Below are positions 1-7,785 of a DNA stretch of 64,000 nucleotides, in pieces. Origin of the DNA: Idiomarina sp. (GTDB taxonomy: Bacteria > Pseudomonadota > Gammaproteobacteria > Enterobacterales > Alteromonadaceae); NCBI GenBank assembly GCA_022565355.1, contig JAIUMU010000008.1, positions 1 to 64,000 on the forward strand. Reading direction: 5' to 3'. The notes under the pieces are model-generated. The model searched no databases, had not been told where the DNA came from, and saw only the letters and a program-made list of their open reading frames with translations. The translations under genes and the position numbers were made by a program. The first letter of the stretch is position 1. Each line of letters begins with the position of its first letter.

Positions 1-2329
1 ACAAGTTTTTTGCTTGCTTCCAAAATACATCCGCTTGGCTAAAATCAGCCATCAGAAAGTGCATATAGGCTACGTTATTAATACTCTCCGCTTGCTGGCG
101 GGAATAGCCGGTAATCATGCGAAGATCAAGTGCATTACGGTAATGCGTTAACGCTTCTCGGTAACGCCCTTGCACCTCAAGCAACACTCCCCATTCATTC
201 TCTACTTGGGCAAGGCCAATGCGATCATTGTTCTCTTCAAATAGCAACGAAGCCTCTGCTAAGGCGGCTTCCGCATCGGCATAGCGAAGCTGCAAAGCGC
301 GGGCGTTGGCTAAATTCGCAAGGGTAACTGCGCGGCCATTCGCATCGCGTTCTCTGGTACGTATATTTAGAGCTTCCGTAAAGTATTGTGCTGCGGTAGA
401 TGCATCCGATAACCGCAAATACGCCACACCAAAGGCATTCAGCACAGTTCCTTGGCCACGCATATTTTCTTGTTGCCGGTACTTTACTAGCGCTTGCATC
501 AGTTCGTTATCAAGCGCCTGCTGAATTTGCCCTTGAATAATACGCATCCGCGCCAGTTCAAACCAACGGTCGGGCGCACTCGGATCAATCTCTAGCGCTT
601 GCTGATATAATCGCATTGCGGTTTCAGTATCATCGGCCCATACCGCTAGCTCTGCCCGCCGATCAAGTAAGCTGGCGCGGCCAGGGAACAGCTCGAGCAA
701 CCGATCGGTTACCGCGATAGCGCCATCTAAATCATTGTTGATTTCGGCTTGTAACGCCCGGCCTTCAAGATACCAATACTCGTCGTTTTCTGAAAGTTCG
801 ATTAAGCGCTCTAACTGATCGTGGGCTAATTGAATATCACCGCGAGCCGCAGCTAAGCGGGCGCCGGCTAGCCAACCGCCGGCAAAATCAGGCCACTCGG
901 CCTGCAACGATTGCACAAATTGCTCGGCTTCCGCATGGCGCCCTTGCCGCAGGGCCTGTAGTATTGGTTCTACGCGTTGTAATTCTTCCGGCTTTACAAT
1001 TAACTGCCGTGGCGGCAACGCCAACTGCTCATCAATGTGCACTAATAATTTTTCCATTGTGTGCGGCAATTGGGTGTTATTCACGGTACCTTGAAACGAA
1101 CCGAACATCCGGTTACCCGGCATTTCCGAAAATAATACTTGAATGCGGATATCATCACTTACCGGCAACTGGCCACTTTGCAATAAAATCAGCACTTCTG
1201 CATTCACTAGCTGGGCTATACGTATTCTGTGTTCTTGCTGTGAAAATGGTTTTAAGCCCAGATTGCTTACCAAACTATCCACGCGATCCTGCTCAACGAT
1301 ATCAATCCCGGATTGGGTAATTAGGTGCAAATGCAGTAGCTCGGCAATACCGCCGAGTAAATTATCATCGGGCGCATATACAACCGCAACCCGCGAGGTA
1401 TGGTTAGGCATTGCCGCAATAGGCTCGCCATCGTAGCTAGGCGTAAACAATGTTGTAGTGCCGGCAACAATAATTAACACTAGAAGTAAGCTACCAAGCA
1501 CAGCTACCCGTGAGTCTGCTGTTCGCTCTATGGATTGTTGTGCTTTGAGAATAGAGATGCGCTGGTGTACGAGCGGCTTGCTTAACTGCTTTGCCAAACG
1601 CTTGCGGCTGATCAGCCATTTAATATCGCCAGGATGCCAACGCCGAATTTTTGTTGCTGCAAGCAACTCTAGAAATAAACGGCCACTACTATAACAATCT
1701 GTGTGGGCACCGCGTTTACCAAGCTGGGTAACTTCAGGGGCGATATAACCAACGCTACCGGAAAAATCGGCTAGTGGATTCGCTTCGCCATTAGAACCGA
1801 TGCCAAAATCTAGCAGCACTAGGTTCCCGCGTTCATCAATATAAATATTTTCAGGTTTTACATCTGCGTGGGTAATGTCTGCGGCATGGCAGGCGGCTAA
1901 CGCCTGTAATAATTGCTTCATCCAGCGTTCGCTTTGGTTTCTTGCTACACCCTCATGCAATAAGGCCGCTAAGCTATCGCCACTAACCAACGCCATGGTA
2001 AAGAATACCCAATCACCATCTTGGTAGAATTCAAATACTCGTACAATATTGGGGTGGTTTAGCTCACGAGCAAGCAACACCTCTTGGCGCATGCGCTGCA
2101 CTTGTTCAATATCAAGCGCATTACGCGGTGCGATGAGTTTGATTGCAATATCACTGCCGAGGATTTCATCGCGGGCATGATAAACTTGCGCTTGGCCACC
2201 GGCACCCAGTTCGCCAAGTATGCGAAAGCGACCAGCTAGCACAGTGCCAACGGGCAATGCTTTCGGAGCTAAAGCTGAAGAAGTATGGTGGTTCGGCCTA
2301 ACAGGTTCCGAACCAGGGCTGGCTTTCAC
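1..2329 (-). CDS. Serine/threonine protein kinase with C-terminal TPRs (3' end outside window)
   Basis: The open frame enters from the left edge, so the C-terminus is missing. The start is a GTG at 2329 with GGAGAA just upstream. A eukaryotic-type kinase domain covers about residues 30-270: glycine loop LGAGGQAQVYHARD, catalytic-pocket lysine in IAIKLI, catalytic loop ITHADVKPENI (HAD in place of HRD), metal-binding DFG in LLDFGIGSN, and APE in YIAPEV. One hydrophobic segment near residues 276-297 should anchor the protein, leaving the kinase in the cytoplasm and the rest outside. The outer part starts with a region of unknown fold and then carries tandem TPR-like helices from about residue 430 to the cut end. 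The gene is last in a minus-strand series with the FHA-GAF gene and a secreted protein, suggesting one signalling unit. The substrate is unknown; FHA domains bind phosphothreonine, so the neighbour is a candidate partner. Confidence 0.9.
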   Translation of the reverse strand, partial: MKASPGSEPVRPNHHTSSALAPKALPVGTVLAGRFRILGELGAGGQAQVYHARDEILGSDIAIKLIAPRNALDIEQVQRMRQEVLLARELNHPNIVRVFEFYQDGDWVFFTMALVSGDSLAALLHEGVARNQSERWMKQLLQALAACHAADITHADVKPENIYIDERGNLVLLDFGIGSNGEANPLADFSGSVGYIAPEVTQLGKRGAHTDCYSSGRLFLELLAATKIRRWHPGDIKWLISRKRLAKQLSKPLVHQRISILKAQQSIERTADSRVAVLGSLLLVLIIVAGTTTLFTPSYDGEPIAAMPNHTSRVAVVYAPDDNLLGGIAELLHLHLITQSGIDIVEQDRVDSLVSNLGLKPFSQQEHRIRIAQLVNAEVLILLQSGQLPVSDDIRIQVLFSEMPGNRMFGSFQGTVNNTQLPHTMEKLLVHIDEQLALPPRQLIVKPEELQRVEPILQALRQGRHAEAEQFVQSLQAEWPDFAGGWLAGARLAAARGDIQLAHDQLERLIELSENDEYWYLEGRALQAEINNDLDGAIAVTDRLLELFPGRASLLDRRAELAVWADDTETAMRLYQQALEIDPSAPDRWFELARMRIIQGQIQQALDNELMQALVKYRQQENMRGQGTVLNAFGVAYLRLSDASTAAQYFTEALNIRTRERDANGRAVTLANLANARALQLRYADAEAALAEASLLFEENNDRIGLAQVENEWGVLLEVQGRYREALTHYRNALDLRMITGYSRQQAESINNVAYMHFLMADFSQADVFWKQAKNL

Positions 2330-2373
2330 AAATTTTCTCCGCGAGTATCCTGATGTTATTATTCTTAGGATAC

Positions 2374-2409
2374 CGCTCTCTGGGTTGTATATGCAAAACC
2401 CAAAGAGCG
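2374..2409 (-). other. Hairpin between FHA-GAF gene and kinase gene
   Basis: A 13-bp inverted repeat with one mismatch (CGCTCTCTGGGTT / AACCCAAAGAGCG) and a 10-nt loop lies in the 96-bp gap between the FHA-GAF stop and the kinase start. No T-tract follows on the minus strand, so it is not a canonical terminator. It could protect or attenuate the transcript inside the unit. Confidence 0.4.
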
Positions 2410-2425
2410 AAATTTGTTAAATAAT

Positions 2426-3259
2426 TTAAACAACTTGTAATTGATGCAGCCGTTGCTCGATATCTTGAATCTGCAAAGCCATAGAAAGCTGCCTCGCAAA
2501 CGCACGAACAATCACCAAATCTGTATCCAAGAATGCGCGCTGGGAAACCGTACTATCGGCATACAGCACCGCAACTACTTCACCCTTGTAAACAATAGGG
2601 AAGCATAGCAACGCTTGAATTGAATTGCGCACAATGCTTGCAGCTTCCGCAAGCAGTGGGTTGTCGGTAATCGATGATAAAATTACCGGCTCACCAGTTT
2701 CTATTGCTTGTGCTATTGCCGTTCGGCTGCCCGTAAAGGATTCACCACACATCCAGCTTGGAAATCCAGAACATTCGCTAATATCGCCATCATCATCAAG
2801 AAAAATAACCGCAGCGCGATCGCTTGATAAGATGGTAACCAACGTTTCTGTGGCGGATCTTAATAAGCTATTCAGTGCCGTTTCCTGGAACATTTGCTCG
2901 GCAGCAAGCGTTAGGTATTGCTTTCGCCATTGGCGGAAACTGCTTTCCGCCGTGATTTGCCGATGCTGCATGTGCTCAAGGCGGCACTTAATACCGCCAA
3001 TAGTGAGCTCAGCATGCCGCGACAACGCAACCGAACTAACGCGTTTGCCGTTTGCAAAGCAACCGTTTTGGCTGTTGTGATCATGTAACTCCCAAACCCC
3101 ATTGCTGTGGCTAATGCGGGCATGATACCGCGATACTTCATGCCCTTTAAGAATCACATCACAATCTTCAGAACGGCCCATTAGGTACTCCTTCCCTTCG
3201 AACAACACATGGCTCTGGGCCGGTTTTTCAGGATAAAAGAGCTGTAAACGTAATGGCAT
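2426..3259 (-). CDS. FHA domain-GAF domain signalling protein
   Basis: 277 residues. The N-terminal FHA domain (about 5-95) shows the family hallmarks: GRSEDCDVIL strand, then S-R-Y-H-A-R-I and NSQNGCFANGKRV, i.e. the Gly-Arg, Ser-x-x-His and Asn-Gly positions that contact phosphothreonine. The C-terminal half (about 110-270) is a GAF-type sensor domain ending in the usual long helix. There is no signal peptide or membrane segment, so it should be cytosolic. It begins 11 bp after the stop of the upstream secreted-protein gene and precedes the Ser/Thr kinase gene, so co-transcription is likely. Binding of phosphorylated kinase is an inference from family knowledge. The GAF ligand cannot be read from sequence. 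Confidence 0.88.
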   Translation of the reverse strand: MPLRLQLFYPEKPAQSHVLFEGKEYLMGRSEDCDVILKGHEVSRYHARISHSNGVWELHDHNSQNGCFANGKRVSSVALSRHAELTIGGIKCRLEHMQHRQITAESSFRQWRKQYLTLAAEQMFQETALNSLLRSATETLVTILSSDRAAVIFLDDDGDISECSGFPSWMCGESFTGSRTAIAQAIETGEPVILSSITDNPLLAEAASIVRNSIQALLCFPIVYKGEVVAVLYADSTVSQRAFLDTDLVIVRAFARQLSMALQIQDIEQRLHQLQVV

Positions 3260-3270
3260 ATAGCTAACCC

Positions 3271-4098
3271 TTAGAGAAGTGAGCTTGCAAGGGTATAACG
3301 TAAACTACGGCCCTTAGTTAAAAGCTCGCCTTGCACGTTTTCCAAATCGCCTGTTGAACGCCAAACGCCTGGCATCGTTTCATCGTTGGCCGTTTCCAAT
3401 TTGCGCAACATATTGTTCAAGTTAGAAACTGCGGCACGATATCGGCCCTGCTGAACATGATCATTAACATTGCGGCTTAACGCTTGGATTTCTGCACCAA
3501 ACTGATCTTCCATGCTAAATACATGGCTATACAGGTAATGTGCTAAATCACGCGCTTTTGCTGCAGCAATTACAGCTTGATCACGGTTATCAACCAACAA
3601 GATAAAATCTGAGAAGTGGCCTGTAGAGCCGGTAGCACGCAAAGAGCCTGCCGCGGTTAGCGTAGTAATATCTTCGAACTGACCGCCTGCATGCGAACGG
3701 AATAAACGAATGTTATCGGCGTATTGAATGCTTTGCGTGTAAAGCTCAATTTCTGCTTCACCACTGAACGAGAAACCCCGATCTTGGCGTGGTTGTACAG
3801 AAATTAACACTGGAAAACTATCAACCGCAGACATCTGAAAGCTATCAGGCAGGCGGTGAGTGATTTGCGGGTCATTTGGATCTAGAGCACGAATACTAAC
3901 TTTAACGTTGCTTTCACTAAGACCAATAGCCTGCGGGAAGCGAATTGAAAGTTGCAAATCCATGCCGTTATCAAGCACAACATCAGCAGAAATTCGATTT
4001 TCAGCAAACTGAATTTCGTTTGCGTGCGCTTGTTGCATTGCTAATGGTTGAATGAGCAACGCAGCAGCAAAAGTGAAGCCTACGAGTTTGTTCAACAT
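3271..4098 (-). CDS. Secreted protein of unknown function, first gene of the kinase cluster
   Basis: 275 residues with a clear Sec signal peptide (hydrophobic 8-18, cleavage likely after A-H-A near residue 26). The mature N-terminal half is predicted to be rich in beta strands (residues about 28-165); the C-terminal part (about 175-275) is helical, with heptad-like sequence around ALSRNVNDHVQQGRYRAAVSNLNNML cut here into overlapping amphipathic turns. No catalytic motif is visible and I do not recognise the family. Its stop is 11 bp from the FHA-GAF start, so it is probably translated from the same mRNA. As an exported protein it could be a ligand or partner for the extracytoplasmic TPR region of the kinase, which is inference only. 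Confidence 0.75.
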   Translation of the reverse strand: MLNKLVGFTFAAALLIQPLAMQQAHANEIQFAENRISADVVLDNGMDLQLSIRFPQAIGLSESNVKVSIRALDPNDPQITHRLPDSFQMSAVDSFPVLISVQPRQDRGFSFSGEAEIELYTQSIQYADNIRLFRSHAGGQFEDITTLTAAGSLRATGSTGHFSDFILLVDNRDQAVIAAAKARDLAHYLYSHVFSMEDQFGAEIQALSRNVNDHVQQGRYRAAVSNLNNMLRKLETANDETMPGVWRSTGDLENVQGELLTKGRSLRYTLASSLL

Positions 4099-4299
4099 TG
4101 TCTTGTTCCTCTATGTAACTAAAGTACCGGTAACCAAAGTACCGAACCAAATGTGGTGTGGACCTGTTCTTAAGCAAAAAAACTCAAACAACGAGTAATG
4201 TCACTTACGTAAAAATGTAAATGGAATGTAAAGATTTATGGCGAGATAATGGCAAGAGATTTGCGGATTAGATATAGGGGTTTACCCTCTATTTATTGC

Positions 4300-4324
4300 A
4301 AAAGAGCCCATTTTGGGCTCTTTT
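4300..4324 (-). terminator. Rho-independent terminator of the 4374-5357 methyltransferase
   Basis: Perfect 11-bp stem AAAAGAGCCCA / TGGGCTCTTTT with a TTT loop, 50 bp past the stop codon on the minus strand. A/T flanks supply a short U-tract in both directions. Confidence 0.8.
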
Positions 4325-4373
4325 CGGTACATTTCGCCAACTTAAGCGAATAATTAATGTGGATTACGAGCAC

Positions 4374-5357
4374 TTACAATGGTTTTTGCGCTTTTAGCAA
4401 CCAAGCAAATAGCTGTTCGTTGGCATTAAACTCATTCAGTTCACTTGTGGCCTGTGCTTGGCTAAAGCCTTTACTGATTTTCTTCGCACTTGCGGCAGTT
4501 AATGCGGCTTCGCCGTGGCTCACTAAGCGCTGCTGGTGATCTTGCAGCATATTAAACGAAATCATTAAATATTCTGCCGCCTGGGTGGCTTTCTCTGTAG
4601 TGTCTGCGTAGTTAATTAATTCCAGCACACGGCCAAAAATTTCATTTAGCCACACCCGATCTTCAGGCTTATTATATTTTTCTTGTAGCTGCTGCATAAT
4701 CCATTCAGTGGTGCGCTTTGATGCCAAACAAGCTTGGTTCTGTTGCCATTCTGCAAAGCTCATTTTTTCAAGCTGCATGGCCGCTAAACGTAAGAAGAGA
4801 TCGGCCTGCAAAAATAGCGGCGTGCGATTTAAGATATGCTCAAAAATTTCTACGCCTTGGCTCGCTTCTTTTACTAATTGCGCACGCTTGTTTTGCGCTA
4901 TCGCAACAAACTTACCGCCGGGCTTTAAAATTCGCAGTATTTCTTTGGTGGCTGCAGCGGTATCACCGTATTCAAGGCCGAATTGGCTTAATACACAATC
5001 TACCGATTCATCGGCAAAGGGTAGTTTGGCCATATCGGTATTGCCGTGAAATTGAACATCTTGCACACGTTGGGCAAGCTCAGGCTTATCTTTCAGTGCG
5101 GCTACGGGATTAATTTCGGCGCTATCTATGCCCTGTATCTGCCAATCTTTGCCATGTTTTTTGGCATATGCCGCTACTACGGCAGCAAGTGCACCATTAC
5201 CACAGGCAAGATCAACAATGGTTGCTTGTTTGGGGAGTTCGCTTAATTCTTGTTCCCATAATGCGGTTAACTCCGGCTGATAGCTTGGATCTTTATCGCC
5301 TGCAGCAAAGCTGCTTAGAGTTTTAGAGTACTGCCAATGGTTGTTCCAATGCTTCAT
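4374..5357 (-). CDS. Class I SAM-dependent methyltransferase
   Basis: 327 residues, ATG start with AGAGAA upstream. A Rossmann SAM-binding core sits at about 35-170: motif I VDLACGNGALAAV, an acidic residue after strand 2 (GIDSAE), a D-rich strand near LPFADESVDCVLSQFGLE, and PGG in LKPGGKFVAI, all typical of UbiE/type-11 methyltransferases. The C-terminal 150 residues are helical and lack a recognised domain. The substrate is unknown. It is transcribed away from the malic enzyme gene, sharing a 108-bp divergent upstream region, and has its own terminator, so it is probably monocistronic. Confidence 0.8.
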   Translation of the reverse strand: MKHWNNHWQYSKTLSSFAAGDKDPSYQPELTALWEQELSELPKQATIVDLACGNGALAAVVAAYAKKHGKDWQIQGIDSAEINPVAALKDKPELAQRVQDVQFHGNTDMAKLPFADESVDCVLSQFGLEYGDTAAATKEILRILKPGGKFVAIAQNKRAQLVKEASQGVEIFEHILNRTPLFLQADLFLRLAAMQLEKMSFAEWQQNQACLASKRTTEWIMQQLQEKYNKPEDRVWLNEIFGRVLELINYADTTEKATQAAEYLMISFNMLQDHQQRLVSHGEAALTAASAKKISKGFSQAQATSELNEFNANEQLFAWLLKAQKPL

Positions 5358-5465
5358 ATTATTATTCTCTTTAAAGGTAAGATTTGTTTCTCGCCGAATT
5401 CGCTTTACACTGCTGGATAGCTTAACCTGCCACTTACACGAAATACACTAACGGAATTTAATAAA

Positions 5466-6716
5466 ATGACCGACTTTCGTCAGCAAGCTCTCGATTACCA
5501 TGCATTTCCCACGCCAGGCAAAATTAGTATTGAACTCACTAAGCCAGCCGAAACCGCGCGTGATTTAGCTCTCGCATATAGCCCTGGCGTAGCCGAGCCG
5601 GTAAGGGCAATTGCTGAGAATCCTGAAGATGTATATCGTTACACTGCGAAAGGCAACCTCGTTGCGGTGATTAGTAATGGTACTGCGATTTTAGGGCTGG
5701 GTAACTTGGGGCCGAGTGCCTCGAAGCCGGTAATGGAAGGTAAAGCTTTATTGTTTAAGCGCTTTGCCGGCCTGGATTCTATTGATATCGAAGTAACTCA
5801 CCGCACAACGCAAGATTTTATTAATACCGTAGCCAATATTGCGGGTACTTTTGGCGGTATCAATTTAGAAGATATTAAAGCACCAGAGTGCTTTGAGATT
5901 GAACAAGCACTGATCGAGCGTTGCGATATTCCAGTATTCCATGATGATCAGCATGGCACGGCCATTGTAACGGCGGCTGGTTTATTAAACGCCCTCGAGA
6001 TTCAAGGCAAAAACATCAAAGATGTACAAATTGTATGTTTAGGTGCCGGGGCTGCTGCCATTGCTTGTATGGAGTTGTTAATTAAGTGCGGCGCGCAGCG
6101 TGAGCATATTTATATGCTCGATTCTAAAGGTGTAATTCATACTCGCCGTACCGATTTAAATGAATATAAGCAGTTATTTGCCAACAACACTGATAAGCGA
6201 ACGCTACAAGAAGTAATTAGTGGCGCGGATGTATTTGTAGGTGTATCTGGCCCCAATTTGCTTGGTGCCGACGATTTGGCATTAATGGCCGAGAACCCGG
6301 TAGTGTTTGCCTGTTCAAACCCAGACCCAGAGATTGATCCGGATGTTGCGAATGCAGCGCGTGATGATTTAATTATGGCCACTGGCCGTTCGGATTATCC
6401 AAACCAAGTAAATAACGTGCTGTGTTTTCCATTTATTTTCCGTGGTGCACTTGATGTTCGCGCCAGCGCGATTAATGATGAAATGAAGCTAGCGGCTGTA
6501 AATGCAATTCGCTCGTTAGCAAAAGAGCCAGTGCCTGAAGCGGTGCTTACTGCTGCAGGTGTTGATACACTTGAATTTGGCAGAAAATATATTATACCAA
6601 AACCGATGGACCCAAGATTATGTGGGCGAGTAGCACGCGCAGTGGCGTTAGCCGCGGTTGCATCAGGTGTGGCGCGGATTGATTTACCTGCCAACTATAT
6701 GGAAGATCGTTCTTAG
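5466..6716 (+). CDS. maeB: NAD(P)-dependent malic enzyme, short form
   Basis: 416 residues. It catalyses oxidative decarboxylation of malate to pyruvate, linking the TCA cycle to gluconeogenesis and NADPH supply. Family signatures: the N-terminal [13 protein letters not shown], the [11 protein letters not shown] divalent-metal/malate site, a Rossmann nucleotide loop [15 protein letters not shown], and [16 protein letters not shown]. coli MaeB (about 760 residues) carries a C-terminal phosphotransacetylase-like domain; this protein ends right after the malic enzyme core, so it is the short form. It should be a cytosolic oligomer. The Shine-Dalgarno sequence is weak (CGGAA). The lipoprotein gene begins 23 bp downstream and may be co-transcribed. 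Confidence 0.93.
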   Translation: MTDFRQQALDYHAFPTPGKISIELTKPAETARDLALAYSPGVAEPVRAIAENPEDVYRYTAKGNLVAVISNGTAILGLGNLGPSASKPVMEGKALLFKRFAGLDSIDIEVTHRTTQDFINTVANIAGTFGGINLEDIKAPECFEIEQALIERCDIPVFHDDQHGTAIVTAAGLLNALEIQGKNIKDVQIVCLGAGAAAIACMELLIKCGAQREHIYMLDSKGVIHTRRTDLNEYKQLFANNTDKRTLQEVISGADVFVGVSGPNLLGADDLALMAENPVVFACSNPDPEIDPDVANAARDDLIMATGRSDYPNQVNNVLCFPFIFRGALDVRASAINDEMKLAAVNAIRSLAKEPVPEAVLTAAGVDTLEFGRKYIIPKPMDPRLCGRVARAVALAAVASGVARIDLPANYMEDRS

Positions 6717-6739
6717 GTACACTATGTGAGGGCAACACG

Positions 6740-7195
6740 ATGTTTATATTAAGCATAAAACGTTTGCTAACCATGAGCGTGTTACTAGCGATGGCGGTTA
6801 CGTTAAGCGCTTGCCAATCGGCTCCCGAAGAAAACGGTGCCCGGGTAGAAATTAACTATAACCCAACGATTTTGCGGCCATTTCCCGATGATACGAGCAT
6901 GCCAATGCGGCACTCTGGGCCAATTGATGTTGAGTGGTATGATGAAGCGCTGAGCAAAGCCCATCGCGAGTTTGTAGCCGGAGGCAGCCGTTCCGCTGAT
7001 AAACCAGAGATTTTGTTAGAGGCAGAGCGGCATTTACGGCGAGCGCTCAACCAGCCCGTACGTTTTGGCGTAACCGGCCATCGTTTATGGGTAGAGCCGC
7101 GCGGCTTAGATGTAAATTACCGCTTAGTGGCGGAAGCTTTTGCTGGCACAGGATTGTTTAAACGTGTGCAAGTAGGCCATTTAAGCTATCAATAA
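6740..7195 (+). CDS. Small lipoprotein of unknown function
   Basis: 151 residues. A short charged N-terminus and a hydrophobic stretch end in the lipobox LSAC (Cys near residue 25), so it should be lipidated and attached to a membrane. The start at 6740 has a good GAGGG site; an inner ATG at 6773 would leave a too-short signal peptide. The mature part is soluble with no motif I recognise. It lies 23 bp after the malic enzyme gene and is closed by a strong terminator at 7242-7270, so the two genes may form one unit without a functional link being evident. Confidence 0.7.
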   Translation: MFILSIKRLLTMSVLLAMAVTLSACQSAPEENGARVEINYNPTILRPFPDDTSMPMRHSGPIDVEWYDEALSKAHREFVAGGSRSADKPEILLEAERHLRRALNQPVRFGVTGHRLWVEPRGLDVNYRLVAEAFAGTGLFKRVQVGHLSYQ

Positions 7196-7241
7196 CTGGC
7201 GGTTACAAACAGTTAACTGCTAGTAACGTTGCCGTAACAAC

Positions 7242-7270
7242 AAAAAACCAGAGCATTGCTCTGGTTTTTT
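7242..7270. terminator. Bidirectional rho-independent terminator
   Basis: Perfect 13-bp stem AAAAAACCAGAGC / GCTCTGGTTTTTT around an ATT loop. It lies between the convergent lipoprotein gene and metJ and can serve both, with six T on the plus side and six A (T on the minus strand) on the other. Confidence 0.9.
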
Positions 7271-7287
7271 ATTGCTTACGCAGCTAG

Positions 7288-7611
7288 TTATTCATCACAT
7301 AAATCATCTTCAGAATAGGGAATGCCATGAGCATCAAGGTATTCTCGCACCGCTTGCGGGATTTTATGCGGGTTGTCTTTGCGTAAATCATGATCATCCG
7401 GCAGTGGCTGGCCGGTGAATGCGTGAAGGAATGCTTCGCACAGCAGTTCACTATTGGTAGCATGGCGCAAGTTGGCTACTTGCCGGCGTGTACGCTCATC
7501 GGTGAGCACTTTAAGTACTTTTACCGGAATTGATACGGTGATCTTTTTTACCTGCGTACTCTTTTTTCCGTGTTCCGCGTACGGGTAAATATATTCGCCA
7601 TCCCAATCCAT
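7288..7611 (-). CDS. metJ: Met repressor MetJ
   Basis: 107 residues, very close to the 105-residue E. coli protein: [31 protein letters not shown] (the ribbon-helix-helix DNA-binding strand) and [20 protein letters not shown] are nearly identical. MetJ dimers bind tandem 8-bp met boxes when S-adenosylmethionine is bound and repress methionine biosynthesis genes. The ATG at 7611 has GGAGG eight bases upstream. It diverges from metL with 174 bp between the starts; a candidate operator lies in that gap at 7703-7718. The C-terminus ([10 protein letters not shown]) differs from E. coli. Confidence 0.97.
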   Translation of the reverse strand: MDWDGEYIYPYAEHGKKSTQVKKITVSIPVKVLKVLTDERTRRQVANLRHATNSELLCEAFLHAFTGQPLPDDHDLRKDNPHKIPQAVREYLDAHGIPYSEDDLCDE

Positions 7612-7702
7612 AATGAAAACCTCCGGTAAATAGGGTTCGAAGCTGCTAAAAAAACGTTATTATGCGGTAATGTTCTATATTATGCCCTTTTTTAATCTAT
7701 TT

Positions 7703-7718
7703 AGCCATCTAAACTTCT
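7703..7718. promoter_or_regulatory. Candidate MetJ operator (two tandem met boxes)
   Basis: AGCCATCT followed directly by AAACTTCT, each 6 of 8 matches to the met-box consensus AGACGTCT. MetJ needs at least two adjacent boxes. The site lies in the metJ-metL divergent region, 68 bp before the chosen metL start; the boxes on each side match poorly, so this would be a minimal operator. Confidence 0.55.
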
Positions 7719-7785
7719 ATTTAAAGAAAGTTTTCGTTATGATGTGAACAATCCAATTCATTTAGTGAGGCTACTAGCTGTTAGC

